A stretch of DNA of 64,000 nucleotides from contig NZ_BCMJ01000002.1 of NCBI RefSeq assembly GCF_002583405.1, forward strand, positions 310,001 through 374,000. The letters are read 5' to 3'. The stretch is from Secundilactobacillus silagincola (GTDB lineage: Bacteria; Bacillota; Bacilli; Lactobacillales; Lactobacillaceae). The notes beneath the pieces were generated by a model. The model saw only the letters and a program-made list of their open reading frames with translations. It made no database searches and was not told where the DNA came from. Below, piece by piece: positions 15,268 to 23,651 of this stretch (positions are counted from its first letter, which is position 1; each line of letters begins with the position of its first letter). A program made the position numbers and the translations under genes.

Positions 15268-15288
15268 TCCTCCGCGGTTATGGAGGAC
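15249..15288 (+). promoter_or_regulatory. Two mutually exclusive hairpins at the rsgA start
   Basis: Hairpin 1: GGAGGACTA (15249-15257) pairs perfectly with TAGTCCTCC (15265-15273). Hairpin 2: the same GTCCTCC (15267-15273) can pair with GGAGGAC (15282-15288), which begins at the last base of the rsgA ATG, with an 8-base loop that holds the rest of the start codon. Only one can form. No ordinary ribosome site lies before the rsgA ATG. Confidence 0.7.
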
Positions 15289-16350
15289 AAAACAATTAAA
15301 TTAACAGAATATGGCGTTAACGAGACACACAAATTAACGGCTGGTTTGAGTTTGGCGCGAGTGGTTGCTACCAGTCATCAGCAATATACGATTGTGACTG
15401 ATCAGGGCCAATTCCAGGCTCAGGTTGCTGGTCGACTCTTGAATTTTGCTACTGACGCGGCAGATTTTCCAACGGTGGGCGATTGGGTACAGGTACGGTT
15501 ACCGGAGAACCAGACGGATGTTGCGACAATCGAACGGCTAAATGACCGCAAGACCGTTTTTCTTCGGAAGACGGCTGGTCGGCGGTCAGCTGCACAATTA
15601 GTGGCCGCTAATATCGACTGGCTCTTGTTATGTATGGCACTGGACGCGAATTTTAACGTCCGGCGATTAGAACGTTATTTAGCCATTGCGGCAGCATCAG
15701 GTGCGCAGTCAGCCATTGTGCTAACTAAGGCCGACAAAACGACACAGCTAGCTGAACAGTTGACGGCTGTTGTGGAAGTTAGCGGAGACGCGAAGGTGAT
15801 CGTTTGTGATGCCACGCGTACTGCAGGAATGGCGGAACTAACTGCATTCATGCAACCCGCACTGACATATGCTTTTCTGGGTTCTTCAGGCGTGGGAAAA
15901 ACTACGCTGATTAACCATTTGATGGGCACGTCCAGTTTGGCAACTGCAGCGGTCCGCAAAACTGATGATCATGGCCGGCACACGACTACTGCGCGGCAAC
16001 TTGTTAAATTACCTAATGGCAGCTTAGTGATTGATACGCCTGGAATGCGCGAACTGGGTTTATTGGACGCTGACTTAGACACGACGTTTGCGGATATTAC
16101 TGAACTGGCGAAAGACTGTCGATTCAACGACTGCACACACCGCCAAGAACCTGGTTGTGCGGTGCAGCAAGCAGTTGCGGATGGTCAACTTTCTGAAGCA
16201 CGATTAGCCAGTTATCGGCAACTGCAAGCTGAACAGTCGAATAATCAGCTCCGTGGTAAGGCAAGGGAAAACGCCAAGATTGATCGCATGTTCGGCGGTA
16301 AAAAACAGATGAAGGCCTTCATGAAAGAAGTTCGTCGAAAACGAAAATAA
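15280..16350 (+). CDS. rsgA: Ribosome small subunit-dependent GTPase RsgA
   Basis: Circularly permuted GTPase that acts in late 30S maturation. The GTPase motifs appear in permuted order: G4 (LTKAD), then G1 P-loop GSSGVGKTT, then G3 DTPGMRE. An N-terminal OB-like domain precedes and a C-terminal zinc motif CRFNDCTHRQEPGC follows. 356 residues is longer than the roughly 300-residue housekeeping RsgA; lactobacilli often have two paralogues and this may be the accessory one. Start ATG 15280 lacks an adjacent ribosome site and lies in the hairpin switch described separately. Confidence 0.93.
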   Translation: MEDKTIKLTEYGVNETHKLTAGLSLARVVATSHQQYTIVTDQGQFQAQVAGRLLNFATDAADFPTVGDWVQVRLPENQTDVATIERLNDRKTVFLRKTAGRRSAAQLVAANIDWLLLCMALDANFNVRRLERYLAIAAASGAQSAIVLTKADKTTQLAEQLTAVVEVSGDAKVIVCDATRTAGMAELTAFMQPALTYAFLGSSGVGKTTLINHLMGTSSLATAAVRKTDDHGRHTTTARQLVKLPNGSLVIDTPGMRELGLLDADLDTTFADITELAKDCRFNDCTHRQEPGCAVQQAVADGQLSEARLASYRQLQAEQSNNQLRGKARENAKIDRMFGGKKQMKAFMKEVRRKRK

Positions 16351-16370
16351 GACTTAAATAAGTGTTAATT

Positions 16371-16410
16371 GATAACTCTCATGGTATTTGCCGTGGGGGT
16401 TATTTTTTAT
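16371..16410 (+). terminator. Terminator after rsgA
   Basis: GATAACTCTCATGG and CCGTGGGGGTTATT arms (with G-U pairs), followed by TTTTTAT. Confidence 0.75.
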
Positions 16411-16533
16411 TGACACATGCGCTACATGTTGTTATTATGTACTGGTACATTGTATTAAAGAGTAGCCGGTGAAAGCTGGTAAACAAACGTTGATTCAGGC
16501 AAACTATATAGTATTACAAGGTAGGTGAGACGA

Positions 16534-16863
16534 TTGAAAGGGTTAACCGAGTTATTAAAGGGCGCATTGGAAGGTATCGTTCTTCAACGAATCAGTCAGG
16601 GTGAAACGTACGGTTACGAGATTACCAATTATCTGATTGATTTGGGCTTCGAAGACATCGTTGAAGGGACGGTTTACACCGTATTGCTGCGTTTAGAAAA
16701 AAAGGGGTTACTGTCGGTTGAACGTCGGAAGTCTGAAATGGGGCCGCCACGGAAGTTTTACTCGCTTAATGAGGCAGGACAGCGCTACTTGAGTGACTTT
16801 TGGCAGAAGTGGGGTTTTCTAACGGCTACCATGGCAAAATTAAAGGAGCAGCAAAATGACTAA
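16534..16863 (+). CDS. PadR-family transcriptional regulator (short type)
   Basis: Winged-helix regulator of 109 residues (ETYGYEIT, GTVYTVLLRLEKKGLL, GPPRKFYSL), the short PadR subfamily that controls membrane-stress or efflux operons. The start is taken as TTG 16534 (MKGLTELLKG, the usual family N-terminus) with AGGTGAG upstream; GTG 16525 would overlap that site. It overlaps the following DUF1048 gene by 8 bases, an arrangement common for this pair, so the two are translationally coupled. Confidence 0.87.
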   Translation: MKGLTELLKGALEGIVLQRISQGETYGYEITNYLIDLGFEDIVEGTVYTVLLRLEKKGLLSVERRKSEMGPPRKFYSLNEAGQRYLSDFWQKWGFLTATMAKLKEQQND

Positions 16864-17200
16864 TTTATTAAACAATAGTATTGGGGATAAGAAACGCTAT
16901 AGACAATTTAAACAAGAGGTGGAAGCACTTCCTAAAGCCTACGCTGAAACTTTCAACGCATTGCAGAGTTACATTTGGAACTTTGCTAAGAATGGCGCTA
17001 TGATGGATGTATTAGAAGAAATGTTACACATGTTTCAAGAGAGTGCTGCTGAGAAAGTACCTGTGAATCAGCTGATTGGCGATGATCCGGTGGAATTTGC
17101 TGAAAATATCATGGCGCAGTATCCAGATGAGTTATGGTTGATCAAGTACCGGACACGGTTGCGTGAACAGGTTAAAAAGGCGGAACAGCTCTCGGATTAA
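16856..17200 (+). CDS. DUF1048-family protein
   Basis: Predicted helical cytosolic protein of 114 residues of the DUF1048 family, which is routinely encoded next to PadR-type regulators and is of unknown function. Aromatic and charged helices (YAETFNALQSYIWNF, LEEMLHMFQESA) dominate; no membrane segment or catalytic motif is visible. Its ATG lies inside the end of the PadR-like gene. The hydrolase gene starts 23 bases downstream, so all three genes probably form one operon. Confidence 0.82.
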   Translation: MTNLLNNSIGDKKRYRQFKQEVEALPKAYAETFNALQSYIWNFAKNGAMMDVLEEMLHMFQESAAEKVPVNQLIGDDPVEFAENIMAQYPDELWLIKYRTRLREQVKKAEQLSD

Positions 17201-17223
17201 AACGCTGTCATACAGGTGATATA

Positions 17224-18030
17224 ATGAATTTGTATAGAAATCAATTAGCATATGAGGTACATGGTGATGGTCAGCCTATTTATTTTCTACATGGGATGTC
17301 ATTATCCAGCATCAGTATGAGTTCGATTTACGAGAGAATTGTGAATCACGACAAATTTCGGCGCTATTATATCGATTTACCAGGTATGGGTGCTTCTCAA
17401 AACGTTCAGGGCATCAATAATTCTGATGATGTCGTTAAATTGTTAGCCGATTTTATCGTTGACACAGCGAGCAATTCACCGATTATATTAGTGGGGCATT
17501 CATATGGTGGTTATTTAGCGTTTGCTTTAGCTCAAAAACTGATCAGTGTAGTTGGTGTTTTCAACACTTGCCCGGTTGTGATTGCTGATAGCGATGATCG
17601 ACACGTTGCTGAACACACCACTAAAGTAGTCGAAAAAGTTCCAAACGATGGTTCTATGGCGATGAAGGGATATTTATTTCTCAACGTGGTGATTAGCCGG
17701 CAAACTTGGGCGGATTATCAGCAGCAAGTGGTGCCGGGACAGCAACAGTTCAACAGTGGCTTTTGGGATTCGATTCGAAATAGTGGTGAATATGCGGTTA
17801 CCAACGAAAAGCAATTGTTTGATGAACTCGCTAAACGTATTTTACCAATTGAAGTTTTACTGGGACGTTACGACAATGTTGTTGGATATAAGGACCATTT
17901 AGCAAAATTAAATCAGCTACCAAACAGTGACATTACGATTGACGAAAATGCCGGACACAGTCTTTTAATTGATGATCCAGAACTGGTTGCACAAAAGTGG
18001 CAGCAGTTTATTTCAAACATAACAGATTGA
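17224..18030 (+). CDS. Alpha/beta-fold hydrolase
   Basis: Hydrolase of 268 residues with the nucleophile elbow GHSYGG, an HGMSLSS oxyanion loop near residue 23, an acid in the LGRYDNVV strand and the catalytic His in NAGHSLL. Substrate unknown; the fold includes esterases and C-C hydrolases. A modest AGGTGAT ribosome site precedes the ATG. Same strand and short gap after the PadR/DUF1048 pair. Confidence 0.88.
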   Translation: MNLYRNQLAYEVHGDGQPIYFLHGMSLSSISMSSIYERIVNHDKFRRYYIDLPGMGASQNVQGINNSDDVVKLLADFIVDTASNSPIILVGHSYGGYLAFALAQKLISVVGVFNTCPVVIADSDDRHVAEHTTKVVEKVPNDGSMAMKGYLFLNVVISRQTWADYQQQVVPGQQQFNSGFWDSIRNSGEYAVTNEKQLFDELAKRILPIEVLLGRYDNVVGYKDHLAKLNQLPNSDITIDENAGHSLLIDDPELVAQKWQQFISNITD

Positions 18031-18098
18031 GTTTATATCCAATGAATTAAACACATTATTAGTTTAATCGGAAAAAAATTTCAAAGGAGAACGCAAAT

Positions 18099-19064
18099 AT
18101 GCAAGCAATCAAAATTTCTGAACCTTGTGAAGCTAACGAATTACAACCAGTTGAGGTACCAACACCGCAATTAGTTCCAGGTTTCACTTTGGTTGAAGTT
18201 AAAGCTTTTGGTGTTAACGAATCAGAAGTCACTAGCCGAAAAGGGGAATCTTCAAGTGATTTTAAGTACCCCCGCATTTTAGGCATTGAAGGCGTTGGAG
18301 TGATCAAAGAAGCTGATCCCGCCTCCAATTTTAAAGCGGGTCAGAAAGTAGCCATGATGATGACGGGACTCGGCCGCGCAATCGATGGCAGTTATGCGCA
18401 GTACTGCTTAGCACCCAACGAATCATTGATTCCGCTAGAGACGAATCTGGATTGGTCAATTGTGGGCGCTTTGCCAGAAATGCTGCAAACAGCCTATGGT
18501 TCATTAAGTAAAGGGTTGAACGTTGCTGCGGGTGATAAAGTGTTGATTCGCGGCGGTTCCTCCACAGTGGGGCTGATGGCTACGGTCCTTGCGAAAGATA
18601 TGGGCGCAGAAGTGATTGCGACGACTAGAAGCCAGTCCAAAGTGGCTATCATGAAGCAATTCGGCGCCGATAAAGTGATCATTGATGATGGCAAGATTGC
18701 TGAAAAACTTCCGGATGGCGTTGATAAGGCTTTGGAACTGGTGGGCACAACCACTTTATTTGATACCTTTGGCGCAGTTAAGTCAGCTGGGAAGGTCTGC
18801 TTTACCGGTGGTTTGGCTGGCGGATGGGAAATCGAACACTTCTCACCATTCATGATTCCTGCTGGTAAGTTCTTCACTAGTTACGCGGGTGAGGCGATTG
18901 ATTTATCCGCTGATGTGTTTAATCAGGTTTTGAAAAAGGTTGAAGCGAAACAGATTCAAGTGCCGATTGCTAAGGTTTATCATGGTTTAGCTTCTGTTGG
19001 TGAAGCACAAACTAACCTTGAGTCAGGTCAATTTATTGGCAAACACGTGGTGGTATTGGACTAG
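18099..19064 (+). CDS. Zinc-independent quinone oxidoreductase-like MDR protein
   Basis: Medium-chain dehydrogenase/reductase of the zeta-crystallin/quinone oxidoreductase branch, 321 residues. It has the N-terminal GroES-like domain (FGVNESEVTSRKGES, YPRILGIEGVG) and a Rossmann domain with IRGGSSTVGLMA; no zinc-ligand pattern. AAAGGAG precedes the ATG. Paralogous to the gene at 19711, with the marR gene between them. Likely NADPH-dependent reduction of quinones or enones. Confidence 0.9.
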   Translation: MQAIKISEPCEANELQPVEVPTPQLVPGFTLVEVKAFGVNESEVTSRKGESSSDFKYPRILGIEGVGVIKEADPASNFKAGQKVAMMMTGLGRAIDGSYAQYCLAPNESLIPLETNLDWSIVGALPEMLQTAYGSLSKGLNVAAGDKVLIRGGSSTVGLMATVLAKDMGAEVIATTRSQSKVAIMKQFGADKVIIDDGKIAEKLPDGVDKALELVGTTTLFDTFGAVKSAGKVCFTGGLAGGWEIEHFSPFMIPAGKFFTSYAGEAIDLSADVFNQVLKKVEAKQIQVPIAKVYHGLASVGEAQTNLESGQFIGKHVVVLD

Positions 19065-19150
19065 AAATGATGTTAAAAGGACTGGTAAACGATTACTGTT
19101 TATTAGTTCTTTTTTTCGCTGTAATTAAAAAGAACGTTCAAATTATTTAT

Positions 19151-19179
19151 TTGCGAGCGCAACTAATTGGTGATAAAAT
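19151..19179 (+). promoter_or_regulatory. marR promoter with TTGCG-CGCAA operator
   Basis: TTGCGA (19151-19156), a 17-base spacer and TAAAAT (19174-19179). The -35 is part of the palindrome TTGCGAGCGCAA. The same arrangement, with about 24 of 29 bases identical, recurs at 31498-31526 before the amidohydrolase. Confidence 0.78.
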
Positions 19180-19237
19180 GTGGACGTTAAAGCAAATAGA
19201 CGAAATATAGGTTCACTTTAAAAAGGGGGTTGATGAC

Positions 19238-19714
19238 GTGATCGATACCGGCGATGATTCACTGGTCAAGTGGCTGGTGATTGCTGGCCGGCAAGTAAGT
19301 CAGCATCTGGGTCAGCAGTTGGCGCAAATTAACGTGAGCGCCAGCCAATATTATTACCTGTTAAAAATTCACGATAATCCAGGGTTAACGCAAAAGGAAC
19401 TGATTGAGGTTGAATTCATTAATCCCAGCAACGTGACCCGCGCGATTAAACAACTGGTTGATCAGGGGTTAGTCAGCCGGCACCGGTCGGCTGCTGACAA
19501 ACGTGCTCAAGCATTGCAGTTAACGGCTGAGGGACAGAAGATGTACCCGGAAATTAAAGCCATTTTAGATCGAGAAGAAGCGCTATTTAGGCAGGTTACC
19601 AAAAAACAGTTCCCTGATTTTGAGACGGATCAATTGGTTCAAATTTTAAAGTCATTCGCTCGTCTCCACGGGGATACCGATAAAACATCAAACGAAAGGA
19701 AGCCTTCAAAATGA
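19238..19714 (+). CDS. MarR-family transcriptional regulator
   Basis: Winged-helix regulator of 158 residues: LTQKELIEVEFINPSNVTRAIKQLVDQGLVSR is split across recognition helix and wing, and RSAADKRAQALQLT is the beta-hairpin. Start GTG 19238 has AAGGGGG upstream. Its stop overlaps the start of the next quinone oxidoreductase gene (ATGA), so it is co-transcribed with a probable target. The palindrome at its promoter suggests autoregulation. MarR proteins usually respond to phenolic or quinone-like ligands, which fits the linked oxidoreductases. Confidence 0.9.
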   Translation: MIDTGDDSLVKWLVIAGRQVSQHLGQQLAQINVSASQYYYLLKIHDNPGLTQKELIEVEFINPSNVTRAIKQLVDQGLVSRHRSAADKRAQALQLTAEGQKMYPEIKAILDREEALFRQVTKKQFPDFETDQLVQILKSFARLHGDTDKTSNERKPSK

Positions 19715-20664
19715 AAGCAATCGTCATTGAACAAGCTGGCGGACCAGAAGCTTTAAAGTTAAAAGAAGTGCCAACGCCAAAGGTAAAACCGGGCTGGAGT
19801 TTAGTCCGTGTGAAGGGATTCGGCATTAATCACTCCGAAATCTATACTCGAAAAGGCGAGTCACCAACCGTTAAATTTCCCCGAATCTTAGGTATTGAAT
19901 GTGTCGGTGAAGTTGCTGATACCACGGAATCAGACCGGTTGCCTGTTGGCCAAAAGGTGGTCAGCATCATGGGTGGCATGGGCCGTGAATTCGACGGTGG
20001 TTACGCAGAATATGCTTTGCTGCCAAACGAGCAGATTTATCCCGTTAACACCAAACTATCTTGGCCTGAATTAGCGGCGATCCCCGAAACTTACTTTACG
20101 GCTTATGGCTCACTGAAAAACGCCCATATTGACACCGCCAAGAGTCTGTTAGTTCGTGGTGCCACAAGTGGTGTGGGTAGTGCGGCTATTAAATTAGCTA
20201 AGGCCATGGATCCGTCAATCACCATCACTGGCAGTACTCGGCATGAAGAAAAATTTGATAAGCTCAGGGCTATCGGCTGCGATAAGCCAGTTTTGGATAA
20301 GGATGGCAAAGTTCAAACTGAAGACCACTTTGATGCCATTATTGAATTGGTTGGCTCGGCAACGTTGAACGATTCCCTATCACACCTCAATCAGTTTGGT
20401 TATTGCTGTTTAACTGGTGGGTTAGGTGATCAGTGGACGGTACCAAACTTCAGCGCGTTCGTGATTCCTAATGGCGCTAGTTTAACGACGTTTGGTTCTG
20501 GCATTGCATCCAATGATTCGGCTTTCAACGATATGCTGAATTTGATTGAAACGCATCATATTGATGTTAAGCCAACACAGACCTTTGATTTAGCGCATAC
20601 CGGCGATGCCCAAGCAGCACTGGAAGCCAGTGACAGTTTCGGCAAAGTCGTCGTATTGCCATAA
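19711..20664 (+). CDS. Quinone oxidoreductase-like MDR protein, MarR-linked
   Basis: Zinc-free medium-chain reductase of 317 residues, paralogue of the 18099 gene (shared FPRILGIE, GGY/SYAEY region, cofactor loop RGATSGVGSAA). It overlaps the marR stop by four bases, giving tight coupling. A role in detoxifying quinones or unsaturated carbonyls under MarR control is inferred from context. Confidence 0.9.
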   Translation: MKAIVIEQAGGPEALKLKEVPTPKVKPGWSLVRVKGFGINHSEIYTRKGESPTVKFPRILGIECVGEVADTTESDRLPVGQKVVSIMGGMGREFDGGYAEYALLPNEQIYPVNTKLSWPELAAIPETYFTAYGSLKNAHIDTAKSLLVRGATSGVGSAAIKLAKAMDPSITITGSTRHEEKFDKLRAIGCDKPVLDKDGKVQTEDHFDAIIELVGSATLNDSLSHLNQFGYCCLTGGLGDQWTVPNFSAFVIPNGASLTTFGSGIASNDSAFNDMLNLIETHHIDVKPTQTFDLAHTGDAQAALEASDSFGKVVVLP

Positions 20665-20685
20665 CACAACGAAAGCAGGTTTTTA

Positions 20686-21282
20686 ATGACGGTATTAACG
20701 ATTGCAGGGAAAACTTACCCTGATTTACAAATTCCCGACGATTATCAAGTTGTCGTGAATCAATTAGTTCCACGAGATGACGAACAGGTTCATTTGCTTC
20801 GTTATCAGCCAGCGGATTTGCCAGAGGAAGCTTTAGGAAGAGAACACGTCACGGTTATCTACCGTGATGATGGTGGGTTGTATTCGTATAACGCGCTGAC
20901 TGAGCCGCTTTCTGGTCCACTGCCAACGGAGCAAGAAGCATGGAATAAGGCTGAGAAGATCTGGCAGCAAGTTGCACCTGACTACCGGAATAAATTGGAA
21001 CGTTTACGTATTCTAGAAGGTCAGGAACGGCACTATACTGATGCCACGGGCAAAACAGTGACATTTCCAATTTTGTGGGCCAAGTATGCGAATACAGTTG
21101 ATCTTGGCAGTTATGAATGGATTGGCCTGGGTCCAAACAATCGGTTAGTTGAGTTTGAACGGTACAATTTCTGGGATTATGAGGCCGGCCGACAAAAGAC
21201 AGAAATGTGGTACGGTGATGATTGGATTCGCGCGCGGCGTGGACTACCACCGCAGATGGAGGCACCGTGGCCAAGGGCGTAG
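20686..21282 (+). CDS. Conserved hypothetical protein
   Basis: Not recognised with certainty. It is a 198-residue soluble protein without a signal peptide, rich in Trp/Tyr in the second half (YEWIGLGPNN, ERYNFWDYEAGRQKTEMWYGDDWIRAR). It follows the MarR-linked oxidoreductase by 21 bases with a GAAAGCAGG site, so it probably belongs to the same operon. The 3' hairpin repeat A1 starts on the last base of its stop codon. Confidence 0.72.
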   Translation: MTVLTIAGKTYPDLQIPDDYQVVVNQLVPRDDEQVHLLRYQPADLPEEALGREHVTVIYRDDGGLYSYNALTEPLSGPLPTEQEAWNKAEKIWQQVAPDYRNKLERLRILEGQERHYTDATGKTVTFPILWAKYANTVDLGSYEWIGLGPNNRLVEFERYNFWDYEAGRQKTEMWYGDDWIRARRGLPPQMEAPWPRA

Positions 21283-21403
21283 AGCGTGAAAGCAAGCGTT
21301 TAGATAGCGGAGTGTAAGGGACCCCCAGCATAAATCCATGGGTTTGGGATTTGTGCTGGGGGTCCCTTACATGCAGCTGTCTGCTTGCTTGAACGCGTTT
21401 CAG
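21282..21403 (+). repeat. 3'-end hairpin repeat, type A copy 1
   Basis: Begins GAGCGTGAAAGCAAGC on the stop codon and ends GCTTGCTTGAACGCGTTT. Between them lies an almost continuous stem whose core (TGTAAGGGACCCCCAGCA and complement, 21313-21371) differs in sequence from the cores of the other copies but is self-complementary. Confidence 0.8.
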
Positions 21404-21410
21404 CTAGGTA

Positions 21411-21490
21411 GTCGATAAAAATCTATGGGTTTTGGATTTTTGTTGGCTGTGACTTAGATGCAAGTCTCAGCTCTCGTGAACACGTTTCAG
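21411..21490 (+). repeat. Truncated type A hairpin repeat
   Basis: Right half of a second type A unit: a small stem around GATAAAAATC / GATTTTTGTT, then GTTGGCTGTG, ATGCAAGTCTC and GTGAACACGTTT. The matching left outer arm is missing. GTTGGCTGTG matches the core of copy A3 at 55.9 kb. Confidence 0.55.
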
Positions 21491-21646
21491 GTTAGAAAGC
21501 AGTATTGAAACACTTACCGATATCTACTGGTGCCACAGCCCTTTTGTGTGAAAATACTATTTTAGGTTTCAATCATCGCAGGATTGTTCTATCCTATGGG
21601 TGTAATTGTCGGCTTAAAGTTGGTATTTGAGGAGGAACTACTTTCC

Positions 21647-22189
21647 ATGTCAGAGACTTACCGGTTACAACTTGGTCCATTTGTCCGAAATTTACCCGTG
21701 ATGACATTGCCGAATGGTGTGACAATTGCGTCGTTTGTCTTGTTAGGCGACGCTGAATTGACTCATTGGGCGGCTGAACAGCTGCTGAAAAAGACTGACG
21801 GTCTTGATTTTGATTATTTTGTGACAGTTGAAAGTAAGGGAATACCGTTAGCCCAAGAGATGACGTGGTTAAGCGGTCATAAACGTTACTTCGTTTTGCG
21901 TAAGGGCGTGAAGGATTACATGGTTTCTCCGATGACCATACCCGTTCAAGCCATTACCACTTCTGCCAATCAGCAGTTAGTTTTGGATGGGACGGATGTC
22001 GTTAAATTAAAGGGCAAACGAGTGATCATTGTGGATGATGTGATCAGTTCCGGTGGTTCACTGCAGGCGGCTGAAAAGCTGTTACAGGAAGCTGGTGCAC
22101 AGGTTATTAACCGACTGGCAGTTTTGGCGGAAGGCTCAGCTAAAGAACGTCAAGATATCAAGTATCTGGGAACACTACCATTATTTTGA
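21647..22189 (+). CDS. Purine-type phosphoribosyltransferase
   Basis: Type I phosphoribosyltransferase of 180 residues with the PRPP loop VIIVDDVISSGGS and an early FDYFVTVESKGIPLA segment as in adenine and xanthine phosphoribosyltransferases. The base specificity cannot be read from sequence. ATG 21647 with AGGAGG 11 bases upstream is chosen; no nearer in-frame start exists. Followed by its own terminator. I saw no purine riboswitch in the upstream region. Confidence 0.88.
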   Translation: MSETYRLQLGPFVRNLPVMTLPNGVTIASFVLLGDAELTHWAAEQLLKKTDGLDFDYFVTVESKGIPLAQEMTWLSGHKRYFVLRKGVKDYMVSPMTIPVQAITTSANQQLVLDGTDVVKLKGKRVIIVDDVISSGGSLQAAEKLLQEAGAQVINRLAVLAEGSAKERQDIKYLGTLPLF

Positions 22190-22196
22190 GGTATAG

Positions 22197-22236
22197 AAAA
22201 GGGATTGCGCTTATTGAGAGTGCAATCCCTTTTAAT
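22197..22236. terminator. Terminator between convergent genes
   Basis: AAAAGGGATTGC / GCAATCCCTTTT arms with A and T runs on both sides, directly after the phosphoribosyltransferase gene. Confidence 0.85.
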
Positions 22237-22244
22237 AGACTTAA

Positions 22245-23651
22245 TTAAACTATCTTCTGATTAATCGCTGCAGTATTTGCATGCGATACCGTTGATTTCT
22301 CTCGTGAAGCGAAGAAACCGAAGATCACGCACCAAGCGATTCCCAAGAGTGCTGGAATCCGGTTGCTTGGATCGAAGAACAGACTGAGATAAACCACGCC
22401 GAAGAAGACGATCAACAGTGGATCAACAACCTTATAGGCTGGCATTAAGAAACCGTCGGGTAAAAAGTCTGCAGAACGACGATAACGGTAATGCGCAACG
22501 ATTGTCAGGGCGTAAACAATCAGATAGAGGTCACTAGTAGCGGATGCAATCAGACTGAAGGCGTTGGAAACACCAGGTAGCACGCTGAGTAATGGTGATA
22601 ACAGCACACACCCAGTGGAAATGAGAATTGCCAGTGCGGGAACACCATGCGTTGAGATTTTCTGGAAGTGTCGCATGAATGGACCGTGAGATTCAATGGC
22701 TAGCTGGAAGAAGTGCCGACCTGAGGAATAAATCATACTGTTAAGTGCGGAGACAGATGATGTGAGAACCACGAAGTTGATTACGGCTGCAGCTGCCCGA
22801 AGTCCAACCAGCGAGAAGACCTGAACAAATGGACTTTGAGTGGTTGAAAGGCTGCGCCATGGGTAAATCAGCATGATTACGAACAAAGCACCAATGTAGA
22901 AGATCAGGATTCGAACGATAATTTCGTTGATGGCTTTAGGCAAGACCTTATGTGGATTCTTAGTTTCAGCAGTGGTAATGCCGATAAATTCCATTCCTAA
23001 GAAAGCAAAGAAGACCATTGGAAAGGCACCAATGAAGTTATTGACACCGTTTGGAAACAGCGTGAAGTTAGACGTCACGTTTGATAGGGTAACTGTCCCA
23101 GTAGGAGTCTTAAAATGGCTGAATAACAAGAAGAAGCCAGTAGCAATCATGGCTAAGATCGCAATAATTTTAATCGTCGAGAACCAAAACTCCGCTTCAC
23201 CAAACAGTCGAACGGCAATCAAGTTCACGGCGGTCAAAATAGCCAAGAAGACGATTTGAATCAGCCAGCCTGGGACGTGCGGGAACCAGAACTGAACGTA
23301 ATTAGCGGTTGCAGTAAGTTCTGCCATACCAACACACACAAGGCCAATCCAGTAGGTCCAACCGGCAAAGTAACCGGTGCGGTCACCGAGATAGCGAGTG
23401 ATAAACGCAATAAAAGTATGCTGTGACGGATCTTGATACAGCATTTCGCCAATTCCTCTCATCATTAAGAAGAAGAAGGCGCCAATGATAATGTAAACCA
23501 GAATAATTGATGGACCAGTTTTTTTAATGGAAGTACTGGCACCCAAGAAAAGGCCAGTGCCAATCGTACCACCTAACGCAATCATTTGAACGTGTCTATT
23601 AGATAAGGTTCTTTTCGTGCCATCGGCATTGATATTTGTTTGTTTCTCCAT
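22245..23651 (-). CDS. Amino acid permease (APC superfamily)
   Basis: Membrane transporter of 468 residues with about 12 hydrophobic segments. The first has the amino acid transporter signature MIALGGTIGTGLFLG, and GMEFIGITTAETKNP is the conserved middle motif of the AAT family. Substrate not assignable; relatives import neutral or basic amino acids by proton symport. AAAGGAG precedes the ATG. It is divergent from an aminotransferase gene across a 370-base AT-rich region, which suggests linked amino acid use. Confidence 0.92.
   Translation of the reverse strand: MEKQTNINADGTKRTLSNRHVQMIALGGTIGTGLFLGASTSIKKTGPSIILVYIIIGAFFFLMMRGIGEMLYQDPSQHTFIAFITRYLGDRTGYFAGWTYWIGLVCVGMAELTATANYVQFWFPHVPGWLIQIVFLAILTAVNLIAVRLFGEAEFWFSTIKIIAILAMIATGFFLLFSHFKTPTGTVTLSNVTSNFTLFPNGVNNFIGAFPMVFFAFLGMEFIGITTAETKNPHKVLPKAINEIIVRILIFYIGALFVIMLIYPWRSLSTTQSPFVQVFSLVGLRAAAAVINFVVLTSSVSALNSMIYSSGRHFFQLAIESHGPFMRHFQKISTHGVPALAILISTGCVLLSPLLSVLPGVSNAFSLIASATSDLYLIVYALTIVAHYRYRRSADFLPDGFLMPAYKVVDPLLIVFFGVVYLSLFFDPSNRIPALLGIAWCVIFGFFASREKSTVSHANTAAINQKIV

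Noticed and set aside
21490-21646. Purine riboswitch before the phosphoribosyltransferase gene
   Set aside because: The conserved purine-aptamer junction segments are not present; the region holds the truncated type A repeat and unstructured sequence.
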